A stretch of 64,000 bases of DNA, taken from positions 1,922,001 through 1,986,000 of the forward strand of contig NZ_CP087164.1 of NCBI RefSeq assembly GCF_021172045.1, written 5' to 3'. The position numbers were made by a program, and so were the translations under genes. The notes below the pieces were generated by a model that was given only the letters and a program-made list of their open reading frames with translations, did not search any database and was not told the origin of the DNA. Positions 63,796-64,000 of the stretch are shown one piece after another (position 1 is the stretch's first letter; every line of letters starts with the position of its first letter). This DNA is from Capillimicrobium parvum (lineage in GTDB: Bacteria; Actinomycetota; Thermoleophilia; Solirubrobacterales; Solirubrobacteraceae).

Positions 63796-64000
63796 GCACC
63801 ATCATCCAGAACGCGCTCGACGCGATCGCGCTCGGCAGCGTGTACGCGGTGTTCGCGCTCGGCATCGCCCTGATCTTCGGCGTCATGCGTCTGGTCAACC
63901 TCGCTCACGGCGAGATCATCATGGCCGCCGGCTACACGCTGCTCGTCACGGGTGGATGGCCCTGGTGGGCGCGGGTCGGCGCAGCGCTGGCGGTCGGCGT
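63792..64000 (+). CDS. livH: ABC transporter permease, LivH type (N-terminal part)
   Basis: Only the first 69 residues are inside the window. NALDAIALGSVYAVFALGIA, LIFGVMRLVNLAHGEIIMAA and an aromatic-rich GGWPWWARVG segment match the LivH N-terminus (G-x-Y-A-x-x-A-x-G ... NxAHGE). It begins by a 4-base overlap with livF and runs off the right edge; a livM partner is expected beyond it. Confidence 0.9.
   Translation, partial: MSTIIQNALDAIALGSVYAVFALGIALIFGVMRLVNLAHGEIIMAAGYTLLVTGGWPWWARVGAALAVG

Overview
The window is very GC-rich chromosomal DNA. Most codons end in G or C, genes are packed with ATGA, GTGA and TGATG start/stop overlaps, and GTG (and one TTG) starts are frequent. This, plus an F420-dependent glucose-6-phosphate dehydrogenase, a PaaX regulator and many acyl-CoA catabolic genes, points to an aerobic soil actinomycete. 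A Thermoleophilia/Solirubrobacterales-like genome would fit, but that placement is inferred from style, not from a marker gene. No tRNA, rRNA, CRISPR array, insertion sequence or phage gene was seen.

Layout. 1-3125: end of a nitroreductase, a nitronate monooxygenase, an acyl-CoA ligase and an EthD-like protein. 3128-5655: arsenic resistance (arsM, arsR, an aquaporin-like channel, arsC) with two candidate ArsR operators. 5659-9727: a STAS protein and a very large sensor kinase/receiver/PP2C phosphatase/anti-sigma fusion, together a partner-switching module. 9794-12860: CaiB-type CoA-transferase, glutaryl-CoA dehydrogenase and a GntR regulator around a palindrome. 13013-19494: prfC, a GH16-like lipoprotein, an M20 carbamoylase, two 3-hydroxyisobutyrate dehydrogenase-like enzymes and a cupin. 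19587-22101: two-component system plus AHL-lactonase-like hydrolase. 22162-29176: enoyl-CoA hydratase, then a divergent 2-oxoacid dehydrogenase locus (E1alpha, E1beta and GntR on minus; E2, SDR and M20 hydrolase on plus) with twin operator motifs.

29268-39188: a phenylacetyl-CoA-epoxidase-type cluster (PaaX, and paaA-D-B-C with a detached zinc ribbon) divergent from enoyl-CoA hydratases, a gamma-carbonic-anhydrase-like protein, two aldehyde dehydrogenases and a benzoate-CoA ligase-like enzyme. This looks like a mix of paa and box aromatic-CoA pathways. 39199-43024: methyltransferase, alpha/beta hydrolase, feruloyl-CoA-synthetase-like ligase and thioesterase. 43024-47292: fgd, then a secreted phosphate-scavenging pair (glycerophosphodiesterase fusion, PhoX-like) behind a PHO-box-like repeat.

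47341-64000: the most interesting part. Four near-identical palindromes (consensus CCWCCCAC-N2-GTGGGWGG) lie in front of an E2 gene, a hydantoinase/ketone-carboxylase-like hyuAB-thiolase-tetR operon, an E1alpha/E1beta/CoA-ligase operon, an oxidoreductase/aminotransferase operon and a branched-chain-type ABC transporter. They define a single-regulator catabolic regulon for a substrate I cannot name. A second theme is short tandem duplications at gene ends (prfC, an enoyl-CoA hydratase/gntR junction, and the paaC/zinc-ribbon junction).
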